Shown here: piece by piece, positions 34,039 to 41,992 of the stretch
Layout of the letters: every line of letters starts with the position of its first letter
Numbering within the stretch: the first letter of the stretch is position 1
Notes under the pieces: model-generated
Database searches by the model: none
What the model saw: only the letters and a program-made list of their open reading frames with translations
What the model was told of the DNA's origin: nothing
Position numbers and translations under genes: made by a program
Source: CBFHND01 sp965657085
Lineage (GTDB): Bacteria; Pseudomonadota; Alphaproteobacteria; Rhodobacterales; Rhodobacteraceae
Length of the DNA: 64,000 nucleotides
Assembly: GCA_965657085.1 (NCBI GenBank)
Contig: CBFHND010000004.1
Coordinates: 62,001 to 126,000 of the forward strand
Direction of reading: 5' to 3'

Positions 34039-35670
34039 ATGACCTATTTCGATCTCGACAAGCTGACCAAGCACACGCGCTTTGGCGATTTCCGGGTGGC
34101 CCCCGGCGATACCAAGCTGGACGCGCGGCAGTGGCGCACCGAAATCCTGTCGGGACTGACGGTGGCGCTGGCGCTGGTGCCCGAAGCGGTGGCTTTTGCC
34201 TTTGTCGCGGGTGTGCATCCACTTGTTGGGCTTTACGCGGCTTTCCTTGTCGGATTGATCACTGCACTGATTGGCGGTCGACCGGGGATGATTTCGGGTG
34301 CCACAGGCGCTTTGGCGGTGGTGATGGTGGCGCTGGTGGCGCAGCACGGGGTTGAATACCTGTTTGCCACGGTGGTCCTGATGGGGCTTTTGCAGGTCTT
34401 CGCGGGGGCCATGCAATGGGGCAAGTTCATTCGCCTGGTGCCGCATCCGGTGATGCTGGGCTTTGTGAATGGCCTTGCGATCGTGATTTTCCTCGCGCAG
34501 ATGAGCCAATTCAAGGTGCCCGGCACGATGGAGAACACGGGCCACGGGCTGGGCGGCGGTGAGTGGCTTTCGGGGCAACCGCTGATGCTGATGCTGGCGC
34601 TGGTGGCCGCGACCATGGCGATCATCTGGGTCATGCCGCGCATCACGCGGGTGATCCCCGCGCCCTTGGCAGGCATCGGCATCGTGGCGGCGGTCGTCAT
34701 CGGCTTTGGCCTCGATGTGCCGCGCGTGGGCGATCTGGCCAGCATTCAGGGCGGTTTGCCTGCATTCCACATTCCCGTCGTGCCCCTGAATTTTGAAACG
34801 CTTCAGATCATCCTGCCCTACGCGGTGATCCTTGCCGCCATCGGCCTGATCGAAAGCCTGCTGACGTTGAACCTTGTGGGCGACATGACTGGCCAGCGCG
34901 GCGGTGCCAGCCAAGAGTGTATTGCACAAGGCGTGGCGAACACCGTCACCGGCTTTTTCGGTGGCATGGGCGGCTGTGCGATGATCGGGCAATCCATGAT
35001 CAATGTGAAATCGGGCGGGCGCACCCGCGTGGCGGGCGTGACGGCGGCGCTGTTCCTGCTGGCCTTCATCCTTGTCGGGTCCAGCATCATCGAACTGATC
35101 CCGCTGGCGGCATTGGTGGGCGTTATGTTCATGGTGGTGATCGGCACATTCGCGTGGAACAGCCTGAAAATCCTGCGCAAGGTGCCGTTGACAGACGCCT
35201 TCGTGATCATCCTTGTGACAGTCGTGACGGTGATGGAAGACCTTGCCGTCGCGGTGGTCGTGGGCGTGATCGTCAGCGCGCTGGCCTATGCATGGCACAA
35301 CGCGCGGCGTATCCACGCCAAATCCTACATCACACCCGAAGGCGCGCGCGTCTACCAGGTGCAGGGGCCGCTGTTCTTCGGGTCAAGCGACGGGTTCAAC
35401 GAACTTTTTGACATTGATGGCGATCCCAGCGTGGTCATCGTGGACTTCGCCGACAGCCGGGTGGCAGATCAATCGGCGCTTCAGGCCATCGAAGCGGTGG
35501 CGCTGAAATACGAAGAGGCGGGCAAGCACATCCAGCTGCGCCACCTGACCCGCGATTGCCATGCCTTGCTGAGCAAAGCGGGCCACCTGATGATCGACAG
35601 CGACGACGACCCCGAATACGGTGTCGCGGTGGATTACAAGGTCCGCACCGGTATTCTGGGCGGGCATTGA
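34039..35670 (+). CDS. SulP family anion transporter with STAS domain
   Basis: 543 residues from the ATG at 34039 (AGGAC just upstream); an earlier ATG at 33994 adds a non-conserved leader. About ten to twelve membrane segments span residues 30-425, starting with the SulP signature EILSGLTVALALVPEAVAFA, and including LIGGRPGMISGATGALAVVM and the GGMGGCAMIGQSMINVKSGG loop. A C-terminal cytoplasmic STAS domain (about 440-535; VVIVDFADSRVADQSALQAI) completes it. It imports sulfate, bicarbonate or a related anion; several marine SulP proteins are bicarbonate transporters, so the substrate is open. It is convergent with the first RTX gene. Confidence 0.93.
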   Translation: MTYFDLDKLTKHTRFGDFRVAPGDTKLDARQWRTEILSGLTVALALVPEAVAFAFVAGVHPLVGLYAAFLVGLITALIGGRPGMISGATGALAVVMVALVAQHGVEYLFATVVLMGLLQVFAGAMQWGKFIRLVPHPVMLGFVNGLAIVIFLAQMSQFKVPGTMENTGHGLGGGEWLSGQPLMLMLALVAATMAIIWVMPRITRVIPAPLAGIGIVAAVVIGFGLDVPRVGDLASIQGGLPAFHIPVVPLNFETLQIILPYAVILAAIGLIESLLTLNLVGDMTGQRGGASQECIAQGVANTVTGFFGGMGGCAMIGQSMINVKSGGRTRVAGVTAALFLLAFILVGSSIIELIPLAALVGVMFMVVIGTFAWNSLKILRKVPLTDAFVIILVTVVTVMEDLAVAVVVGVIVSALAYAWHNARRIHAKSYITPEGARVYQVQGPLFFGSSDGFNELFDIDGDPSVVIVDFADSRVADQSALQAIEAVALKYEEAGKHIQLRHLTRDCHALLSKAGHLMIDSDDDPEYGVAVDYKVRTGILGGH

Positions 35671-35695
35671 CGCGCTGCCCTGATCGCAGGGACCC

Positions 35696-36715
35696 TCAGG
35701 TAAACTCCTCGAAATCGCCCTGCGTCAGGGTTACATCGTTCACATCCGTGACCCCGCGCAGGGTGATGGACCCGTTGTCATAGTCGATCCGAACTTCGCC
35801 TCTGCCGTTCAGGCCGAGGCTGATGGTGGTCATGTCTTCGACCAGGAACAACAGAATATCTTCGGCCTGATTGTAATCCTTGATGATGTCGGCGTTCTGA
35901 AATTCGTCCGTGACGTCGGCGCCTAGGAAAATGAAGGTGTCAGCCTCTCCGCCGCCGGTCATGATGTCCTTGCCCAGACCGCCATCCAGCGTGTCTTTGC
36001 CCCGGCCGCCCTTCATGACATCGCGTGCCTGCTCTCCAGACAGGATGTCATTGCCGCGTCCACCAAAGAGCTCATCACGCTGGCCTCCTCCACTGAGATT
36101 ATCGTCGCCAAAGCCGCCTTCAAGGCGGTCGAACCCGTCAAATCCTTCGATGTTGTCATCGCCGGCCCCGCCACGGAGCGTATCATTGCCGATGTTGGCG
36201 TTGAATGAATCGTCCCCATCGCCCAGTTCAATCAGATTATTGCCCGTCAGCTGAAGGAAAACCCCATCCGCCGACGCCGCGCTGCCGAAGGCGCCACTGT
36301 CGCCAATGTCGCTGCCGATCACCGTCATATCTTGCGAAAAGATGAACGTTTCGAGGGCGTCGATGTCGCCTGATGCCTCCTGCGCGATCAGCGCGTTGAA
36401 ATCGGCCACGGACAGGGCAAGGCCTGTATAGGAATGGGTGTCTTGCCCGTCTTCGACCAGCAGAAGGCCATCGATGGTGCCCGTGGTGCCAAAGTCGGAT
36501 GTGCCTGCCGTTGCATCGAACCCGGTACCGGACACGACCACGGTGCGATTGCCCAAGGTTGCGGAAAAGCCGGTGCTGCTGACGTCCGAGATGGTAAAAC
36601 CATCGCCGCTGAGGATTTCAAAGGCTTCGAAAGACTCGCTGAGCGGATTGCCGAAGAAGTCGAAGCTGATGGAGGGGAAGAGATCGAGTGGTTCGATGGC
36701 GGTGAGCGTGATCAT
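35696..36715 (-). CDS. RTX calcium-binding repeat protein (paralogue 1)
   Basis: 339 residues. A beta-strand-rich N-terminal region (about 1-165) without signal peptide or known motif includes the FIFSQDMTVIGSD segment that has counterparts in the neighbouring paralogues. Residues about 165-265 hold RTX nonapeptides of the GGxGxDxLx type (NDTLRGGAGDDNIEGFDG, GGRGNDILSGEQARD). A serralysin-like C-terminal region follows (EADTFIFLGADV, ADIIKDYNQAEDILLF). Such proteins leave the cell unfolded by type I secretion and fold on binding Ca2+ outside; no type I exporter gene is in the window. Function unknown. It is the most divergent and downstream-most of four tandem copies. Confidence 0.85.
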   Translation of the reverse strand: MITLTAIEPLDLFPSISFDFFGNPLSESFEAFEILSGDGFTISDVSSTGFSATLGNRTVVVSGTGFDATAGTSDFGTTGTIDGLLLVEDGQDTHSYTGLALSVADFNALIAQEASGDIDALETFIFSQDMTVIGSDIGDSGAFGSAASADGVFLQLTGNNLIELGDGDDSFNANIGNDTLRGGAGDDNIEGFDGFDRLEGGFGDDNLSGGGQRDELFGGRGNDILSGEQARDVMKGGRGKDTLDGGLGKDIMTGGGEADTFIFLGADVTDEFQNADIIKDYNQAEDILLFLVEDMTTISLGLNGRGEVRIDYDNGSITLRGVTDVNDVTLTQGDFEEFT

Positions 36716-36835
36716 GTTGGTCTGTCCCTTTGGTGCGCGTCCCGCATGCGCGGCTGTTTCCTTGGGTCAACACGTCTGCGCCCCGGATTATTCGATATTT
36801 TTTTGATCTGTTGCTCATTCTGCCAAGCAGACAGA

Positions 36836-36867
36836 AAGGCCGCGCAAAGTATCCTTCGCACGGCCTT
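36836..36867 (-). terminator. Hairpin between RTX paralogues 2 and 1
   Basis: AAGGCCG at 36836-36842 pairs with CGGCCTT at 36861-36867, extended by an imperfect inner helix (GCGAAG with CTTTGC). On the minus strand it lies about 45 bases after the stop of paralogue 2 and is trailed by TTTCTGT. Likely a terminator, so paralogue 1 should have its own promoter. Confidence 0.6.
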
Positions 36868-36911
36868 GGCGTTTTGCATGTGTCATAGGCGCGGCCTGCC
36901 CCGGTGCCGGC

Positions 36912-37871
36912 TCAGTAGATCAGTACGGAGTTGTCTGCGACCAGTTCGGCGGCGGTGACGCCGATCACTTCGATGGTGTTGTCGTCGTAGGCGATCACGG
37001 CGTTGCCATCGAGGTTGTCGGTGATTGTCGCGCCCGCCACGTCATGGGCGTTCACATCCATTATATCGACGCCAAGTTCATAGTCATAGATTACGTCCTC
37101 ATCGCCGCTGGACACATCGGAAAAGAACACAAAGAGGTCCGACCCGGCCCCGCCCCGCAGTTTGTCACTGGCGGCGCCGCCGTCGATCAGGTCTTCGCCC
37201 CAGCCACCGTCGAGATTGTCGCGGCCCCGGTCTCCTTGCAGGAAGTCACTGCCCTTGCCGCCGCGCAAGATGTCACGCCCGTTGCCACCGATCAGGAAAT
37301 CCGCCCCCTTTTCACCGTAAAGGCGATCGTTGCTGTTGCCGCCCGAAATCGTGTCGTCACCGATGCCGGCAAAGACGGTATCCTTGCCGTCGGCCGTGAA
37401 CAGGTTGTCGTTGCCACCCTTGGTGTTGAAGTAGTCATTGCCGTCAAAGTGCAACTTGACGCCGTCATCGCTCTTGGTCTTTGCGGTGTGCACATCGTCC
37501 AAGTCGTTGAAGGTGATGGACCAGTCGAGAGGCAGCAGCAGGTTTTCCACCGCTGCAGGGTCACCGCCCGCGCCTTCGGTCTGATAGGCGGCACCAATGG
37601 TTTCAAGGTCGAGCCCGATGTTCGTCCAGTTCAGGCTTTCCATCGATCCGGTGGGCGCGAAGTTAACCGTGAACAAGGTGCCGGTGATGTTGTCGCCGAC
37701 TTCGGCAAGGTTCACGCCCGTGGCGTTGTACATGCCCAGATCGGTTTGCATGATGAGTTGTGTGGGGTTGATCGTATAAATCATCCTGTCCGCAAGGATC
37801 ATGTCGTCGAGCATGTCGAGAAACGAAGATATGACGTTGGTCACACCGGGAGTGACTGTGAGGGTTGGCAT
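36912..37871 (-). CDS. RTX calcium-binding repeat protein (paralogue 2)
   Basis: 319 residues. The N-terminus MPTLTVTPGVTNVISSF matches MPSITVSSGITNVIGLF of paralogue 3, and ENLLLPLDWSITFND matches ENLLLPLGWDVSTND, so these two share a beta-rich domain of about 140 residues that I do not recognise. RTX repeats (about 150-245; GGNSNDRLYGEKGADFLIGG and others) are followed by the DLFVFFSDVSSGDEDVIYDY serralysin-type segment. The hydrophobic end DNSVLIY is a plausible type I secretion tail. It appears intact, with GGAGG-like purines upstream of the ATG, and is likely a secreted Ca2+-binding surface or matrix protein (inference). Confidence 0.87.
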   Translation of the reverse strand: MPTLTVTPGVTNVISSFLDMLDDMILADRMIYTINPTQLIMQTDLGMYNATGVNLAEVGDNITGTLFTVNFAPTGSMESLNWTNIGLDLETIGAAYQTEGAGGDPAAVENLLLPLDWSITFNDLDDVHTAKTKSDDGVKLHFDGNDYFNTKGGNDNLFTADGKDTVFAGIGDDTISGGNSNDRLYGEKGADFLIGGNGRDILRGGKGSDFLQGDRGRDNLDGGWGEDLIDGGAASDKLRGGAGSDLFVFFSDVSSGDEDVIYDYELGVDIMDVNAHDVAGATITDNLDGNAVIAYDDNTIEVIGVTAAELVADNSVLIY

Positions 37872-38018
37872 AATGGCCTCCTGTTTTGCGTTGCGTCAAG
37901 TTTACGCGATGCGGTCAGAAGGCACTTTGATCAGGGTCAGCGCTGGACGGGGAAAATGACACTATAATAAAGGGTTGCGCACCTCTGCGCAGGGATTGGG
38001 CGCGATGCGGCATGAAAA

Positions 38019-38045
38019 AACCCGGCATCTTGCCGATGCCGGGTT
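38019..38045 (-). terminator. Rho-independent terminator after RTX paralogue 3
   Basis: Perfect 11-bp stem: AACCCGGCATC at 38019-38029 pairs with GATGCCGGGTT at 38035-38045 around a 5-base loop. On the minus strand it is followed by a run of T (from the AAAAAA at 38015-38020). It lies about 45 bases after the stop of paralogue 3. This is the clearest terminator in the window. Confidence 0.85.
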
Positions 38046-38089
38046 CTTAAGATCTGTTTGTATGCGTGTTGCTCTTGGCCTGGACGGTA

Positions 38090-39084
38090 TCAGGGAAGGA
38101 AAAACAACAAGCTTGTGTCGGCTTCCAGTTCGGCGGCGGTCAGACCCTCGAAGAAGACGGTCAAGGTGTCGGTGGTGTTTTGGAAAACCACTTCGGCCCC
38201 GCCCGCGACATTCGAGATGTTCGCGGAGTTCGCCCCGGTCACATCCAGTGAATCAACGCCCACGACATAATCTGTGATCGTATCGTAATCGCCTGACGAT
38301 ACGCCAAGGTCGAAGATGAAGAGATCCGCACCGGAACCACCTGTCAACCTGTCGTTGCCCTGATCGCCACGGATCTTGTCGTTGTCTGCACCGCCGTCGA
38401 TCACATCATCCTTCAACCCGCCTTGCAGGTTGTCGCGGCCGGTGCCGCCGTCGATGGTGTCTTTGCCCTTGCCGCCCTTGATGATGTCACGGCCCTTGTT
38501 GCCGACCAGCAGGTCGCTTCCGTTTTCGCCGATGATCCGGTCATTGCCCCGGCCACCGTCGAGTGTGTCATTGCGGTGCCGCCAAAAATGGTGTCCTTCC
38601 CATCGGACGCGAACCAGTTGTCGTCGCCACCCTTGAGGTCAAAGCGGTCGTCGCCGGTAAAGTGCAGTTTCACACCATCGGTGCTGGTGGTCTGGCTTGT
38701 CAGCACATCATCGTTGTCGTTTGTGGACACGTCCCAACCCAACGGCAGCAGCAGGTTTTCAATGGCGTCGATGTCGAAGGGTTGATTGTTTTCAAGAGCG
38801 TAGACGTCCAACAGCTGCGTCACGGTCAGGCCCACATTCGTCCAGCTGATCGTTTCACCGTTGCTGAATGTGGTTATGATGCTGTCGATGTTGCCGGTGA
38901 ACCCACCCATGCCGTCAGGTGCAAAGCTGTCGCCTGTCACGGTCACAATGCCGGACGCAATCGCGACGGTGATGGATGTCGTCGAAAACCCGGTGACGGT
39001 CCCATCTTCGAAGGTTTCGTCAAGCGCGCCTGAGAACAGGCCGATCACGTTGGTAATTCCGGATGAAACTGTGATACTCGGCAT
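38090..39084 (-). pseudogene. RTX calcium-binding repeat protein (paralogue 3), broken by a one-base frameshift
   Basis: Reading from the ATG at 39084, the protein matches paralogue 2 through DGKDTIFGGT and then runs into a nonsense Ala/Thr/Ser-rich frame. Shifting by one base near 38573-38576 restores perfect RTX repeats (NDTLDGGRGNDRI, then GGKGKDTIDGG) to a normal end (AAELEADTSLLFFLP) at 38090. The DNA reads ACCGCAATGAC where ACCGGCAATGAC is expected, so one G is missing. With the base restored the protein would be about 331 residues, close to paralogue 2. Either a real recent inactivation, a phase-variable state, or a sequencing error; everything else looks functional, including the terminator. 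Confidence 0.85.
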
Positions 39085-39145
39085 GGAGGATCTCCGTTAT
39101 ATTCTGATTGGTGAAAACTGGTAACCCTTTAGGGAATCATAATTA

Positions 39146-39895
39146 TTAGAAGACGCTAACGCGAACTGCACTCTCGAGCAATGCATAGAACGGTTTGGGA
39201 CACCCTGTGGCTGCGCTTTTCAACCTAAGGTCTACGCCCAGTTCGAAATCCAGCACCACATCCGTGACCGACGCGGTTTCATCGCGGAAGACAAAGGTGT
39301 CATTGCCTTTTTCGCAGAAGATACTGTCGCGGCCCTTGCCGCCATCCACCATGTCGTCGCCTGTGCCGCCCGGCAGGGTGTCTGCACCGTGTGCGCCCCA
39401 CAGTTGGTCGTCGTCGGCGCCGCCGTCAACATGGTCAGCGCCGTCATGGGTAAAGAACTGATCGTTGCCATCCAGCAGGGATACGGTGTCAATGCCACTG
39501 TATTTCACCCGGTTTCCTGCGCCGGTCAGGGTCAGGGTGTTGATCGTCTGCATCTGTTCGTTGCCGGTGATCGACCAGTCCTTGGAAAACATCAGGTCGT
39601 CTATGCCTGCCGCGTCCGATGCACCGATCAGCGCCAGAAGGGTGCTCATGTCCACGTCCAGATCCGCGATTGTCGCGGTGGCCCCGGTGCCGATCGTCCA
39701 CACCATGCCATCCAGCGTGCCGCCGGAAACGGCGCCACTGCCGTCAAAAGTGAAACTGCCCGAAAACGCGACATCAACTGCCCCCAGCGTTATGGTCAGC
39801 GTACTGGCGCTGGTGCTGCTCCAGGTGCCCAGGGAGAAGGACGATGCGATGATGGACCCGGTAAAGCGGAAGGTGCTTCCCATACCGGTGGACAA
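39146..39895 (-). CDS. RTX repeat protein (paralogue 4), degenerate at both ends
   Basis: About 249 residues from a TTG at 39895; an ATG occurs only at 39883. Immediately upstream in frame, CTG at 39910 begins LPSVILSTG, which aligns with MPSITVSSG of paralogue 3, so the ancestral ATG seems to have become CTG. The middle (DDLMFSKDWSITGNEQ) matches the shared domain, and RTX repeats follow (DHVDGGADDDQLWGAHGADT, GGTGDDMVDGGKGRD). After the serralysin-like VVLDFELGVD the sequence switches to an unrelated tail (CPKPFYALLES) with no secretion-type end. Only 61 bases separate its stop from paralogue 3, consistent with a deletion. Probably non-functional. Confidence 0.65.
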   Translation of the reverse strand: MSTGMGSTFRFTGSIIASSFSLGTWSSTSASTLTITLGAVDVAFSGSFTFDGSGAVSGGTLDGMVWTIGTGATATIADLDVDMSTLLALIGASDAAGIDDLMFSKDWSITGNEQMQTINTLTLTGAGNRVKYSGIDTVSLLDGNDQFFTHDGADHVDGGADDDQLWGAHGADTLPGGTGDDMVDGGKGRDSIFCEKGNDTFVFRDETASVTDVVLDFELGVDLRLKSAATGCPKPFYALLESAVRVSVF

Positions 39896-39987
39896 AATGA
39901 CTGAGGGCAGTGGCCGACCTAAGTTGTCTTAAAAACAGTCGGCCTCTACAGGCATCGGCATCGCAATCAAAGGTGTTTGCCCCTGTC

Positions 39988-40593
39988 TCAGTCGTCGGGA
40001 CGCGCGAGTTCAAAGAGGTCACGTACCACAGTATAGTCGCGGTATCCCAATCGGCTGAGCGGTTGGTAGGTGGTGATGTCAAACCGCCCGTCAACGATGG
40101 TATCATCGCGCAGGTGCACACCGGTCACGGTGCCGAAGACCACGAAATTTGACGCACCTTCGATCTTCACGATCTGGGTCATCTTGCATTCCAGTGATGC
40201 AGGTACCCCTTCGATCCGGGGGCAGTCGATCGTGTCGCAGCGCGCCGCCGTCAGGCCCGCGTGGGCAAATTCGTCCGTGCCCTTGGGCAGGGTCGCAGAG
40301 GACGCATTCATCGCATCGCGCATGTCCTGCGCCACCACGTTGACGCAGAAAACGCCGGTGTCGCGGATGTTGGCGACCGTATCCTTGGTGCCGTCCTGAT
40401 CGTCCTTGGTGCCGGTCGAGGCGAACATGACCTGCGGCGGCACATAGGCCACGCCATTGAAGAACGAATAGGGGGCCAGGTTGGCCACGCCATCCCCATC
40501 CTGCGTCGAAATCCATCCGATGGGCCGCGGCGTGACGACGGCGTTGAACGGGTTGTGCGGCAGCGGGTGGCCATCTTCTGGACGGTAGAACAT
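39988..40593 (-). CDS. Flavin reductase family protein (FMN-binding split barrel)
   Basis: 201 residues from MFYRPEDGHPLPH (AGGAAATTCA precedes the ATG at 40593; the longer frame is not conserved-looking). The core NAVVTPRPIGWISTQDGDGV, NLAPYSFFNGVAYVPPQVMF and DTVANIRDTGVFCVNV are typical of the flavin reductase-like/DIM6-NTAB group that binds FMN. These act as NAD(P)H:flavin reductases or as partners of monooxygenases; no monooxygenase gene is next to it. Divergent from the GNAT gene at 40679. Confidence 0.9.
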   Translation of the reverse strand: MFYRPEDGHPLPHNPFNAVVTPRPIGWISTQDGDGVANLAPYSFFNGVAYVPPQVMFASTGTKDDQDGTKDTVANIRDTGVFCVNVVAQDMRDAMNASSATLPKGTDEFAHAGLTAARCDTIDCPRIEGVPASLECKMTQIVKIEGASNFVVFGTVTGVHLRDDTIVDGRFDITTYQPLSRLGYRDYTVVRDLFELARPDD

Positions 40594-40678
40594 TGAATTT
40601 CCTTTGGTGGTTTGCCCAAGGCGTAGCGGCATGGTAGGGCGAATGCCAGCCTGAACCAGTCAAAGACCGCGCCTGTCG

Positions 40679-41164
40679 ATGTACACCATCCATCCTGAAA
40701 CCAAAGACGACTGGTGGGAGGTCGAGGCGCTTTATGATCTGTGCTTTGCCCCCGGCCGCGAGGCGCTGTCGTCCTACCGTTTGCGCGATGATGTACCGCC
40801 CGTTGCGGGCCTGAGCCATGTTGCGCGTGATGCCGAAGGCATTCTGGCTGCGGCCATCCGCTTTTGGCCAGTGCGCGTGGGCGGCGCCGATGCGCTCTTG
40901 CTGGGGCCTGTGGCGGTGCATCCCACGCGGCAGGGCGAAGGGCTGGGTGGACAATTGATCCGGACCAGTCTGGACATGGCGGCCCGACAAGGATGTGCGC
41001 GGGTCATGCTTGTGGGTGACGTGCCTTACTACGGTCGCTTTGGCTTTGTGCGTCTGGACGCTGTAATCATGCCGCCGCCCACCAACCCCGCGCGCGTTCT
41101 GGGCTATGCCTTGCGCCCCGGCGCATGGGACGGTGTCACCGGCAATGTGACCCGCAGGGATTGA
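40679..41164 (+). CDS. GNAT family N-acetyltransferase (YhbS type)
   Basis: 161 residues. The YhbS-like pattern starts with an acidic N-terminal helix (DDWWEVEALYDLCFAPGRE), then LLLGPVAVHPTRQGEGLGGQ with the acetyl-CoA pyrophosphate loop, and the family-typical VMLVGDVPYYGRFGF. The substrate is unknown. It is followed after 47 bases by the EcsC gene on the same strand. Confidence 0.93.
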   Translation: MYTIHPETKDDWWEVEALYDLCFAPGREALSSYRLRDDVPPVAGLSHVARDAEGILAAAIRFWPVRVGGADALLLGPVAVHPTRQGEGLGGQLIRTSLDMAARQGCARVMLVGDVPYYGRFGFVRLDAVIMPPPTNPARVLGYALRPGAWDGVTGNVTRRD

Positions 41165-41211
41165 ACCCGGCGCTTTGGCCCCCAATCTTGAAGGGCAGGA
41201 GGACCTGTTTT

Positions 41212-41979
41212 TTGGATGATTTCGAACTGATGCCCGTGGTGCCCGCAGTGGATGTCGAGGCGGAGCTTGACGATCTTGCGCGCCGCTATCGCAAGGCCGG
41301 GGGACTGGGGATCGAATTGCTCAATGTCATTGGCACGCAGGCCGATGGCCTTCTGGACCGTTTGCCCACTAACGTCCGTGGCCGGCTGGACGAGGCAACG
41401 GTGGCCGCCCTGGGGCACGCGATGACGGCGGCCAGCGGGTCGCGGCGCATGGTGCCGGATCAAAGTCCCTGGATCAATCGCACCATCAGTGCGGCGATGG
41501 GGGCAGCGGGCGGCTTTGGCGGTTTGCCCACGGCGCTGGCCGAACTGCCGGTCACCACCACTTTGCTGTTGCGGGTGATCGAGGCCGAAGCCGCGGCCAA
41601 GGGTTTTGACACCGCCAGCGACAGCGTGAAGTTCGATTGTGTGCAGGTCTTTGCCTCCGCCGGGCCGTTGGAACATGACAATGGCGCAGACACCGCCTTT
41701 CTCAGCGCGCGCATGGCGCTGAGCGGTGCGGCGATGCAGGCGCTGGTGGCGCGGGTCGCCCCGAAACTGGCGGTGGTTCTTGGGCAAAAACTGGCGGCGC
41801 AGACGGTTCCGGTGCTGGGGGCCGTGGCGGGCGCTGCGGTCAACTATGCCTACACCAGCTATTATGCCGACATGGCGCATGTGCATTTTTCCCTGCGCAA
41901 GCTGGCCATTGACGGGGACGTCCCGCGCGAGGTTCTGGTATCGGGTCTGAAAGACAGGATGCCGGGCGGTCTGGTGTGA
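41212..41979 (+). CDS. EcsC family protein
   Basis: About 255 residues from a TTG at 41212, chosen because a perfect AGGAGG lies 9 bases ahead (41197-41202); the next ATG is at 41230. Family features are VEAELDDLARRYRKAGGLGI near the start, WINRTISAAMGAAGGFGGLP with a hydrophobic/Gly-rich segment (about 85-120), and a second hydrophobic Ala/Gly-rich segment at about 185-220. EcsC proteins have no settled function; the Bacillus member is encoded with an ABC exporter. There are no membrane segments of classical strength. Convergent with modC. Confidence 0.87.
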   Translation: MDDFELMPVVPAVDVEAELDDLARRYRKAGGLGIELLNVIGTQADGLLDRLPTNVRGRLDEATVAALGHAMTAASGSRRMVPDQSPWINRTISAAMGAAGGFGGLPTALAELPVTTTLLLRVIEAEAAAKGFDTASDSVKFDCVQVFASAGPLEHDNGADTAFLSARMALSGAAMQALVARVAPKLAVVLGQKLAAQTVPVLGAVAGAAVNYAYTSYYADMAHVHFSLRKLAIDGDVPREVLVSGLKDRMPGGLV

Positions 41980-41992
41980 GGGTACGGCGCCT

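Noticed and set aside
33946..35316. 456-codon minus-strand frame over sulP
   Set aside because: Antisense to an intact SulP transporter; extremely His/Asp/Arg-rich, no domain.
35675..35695. CCCTG-N4-CAGGG between sulP and RTX paralogue 1 as a shared terminator
   Set aside because: 5-bp stem with no T-run on either strand; could be chance in GC-rich DNA.
36000..38600. Short regularly spaced DNA similarity (GGCGGC...GAC units) resembling a repeat array
   Set aside because: The periodicity is 27 bases and follows the RTX nonapeptide code; units vary in sequence with no conserved spacer-repeat structure, so it is not a CRISPR or tandem DNA satellite.
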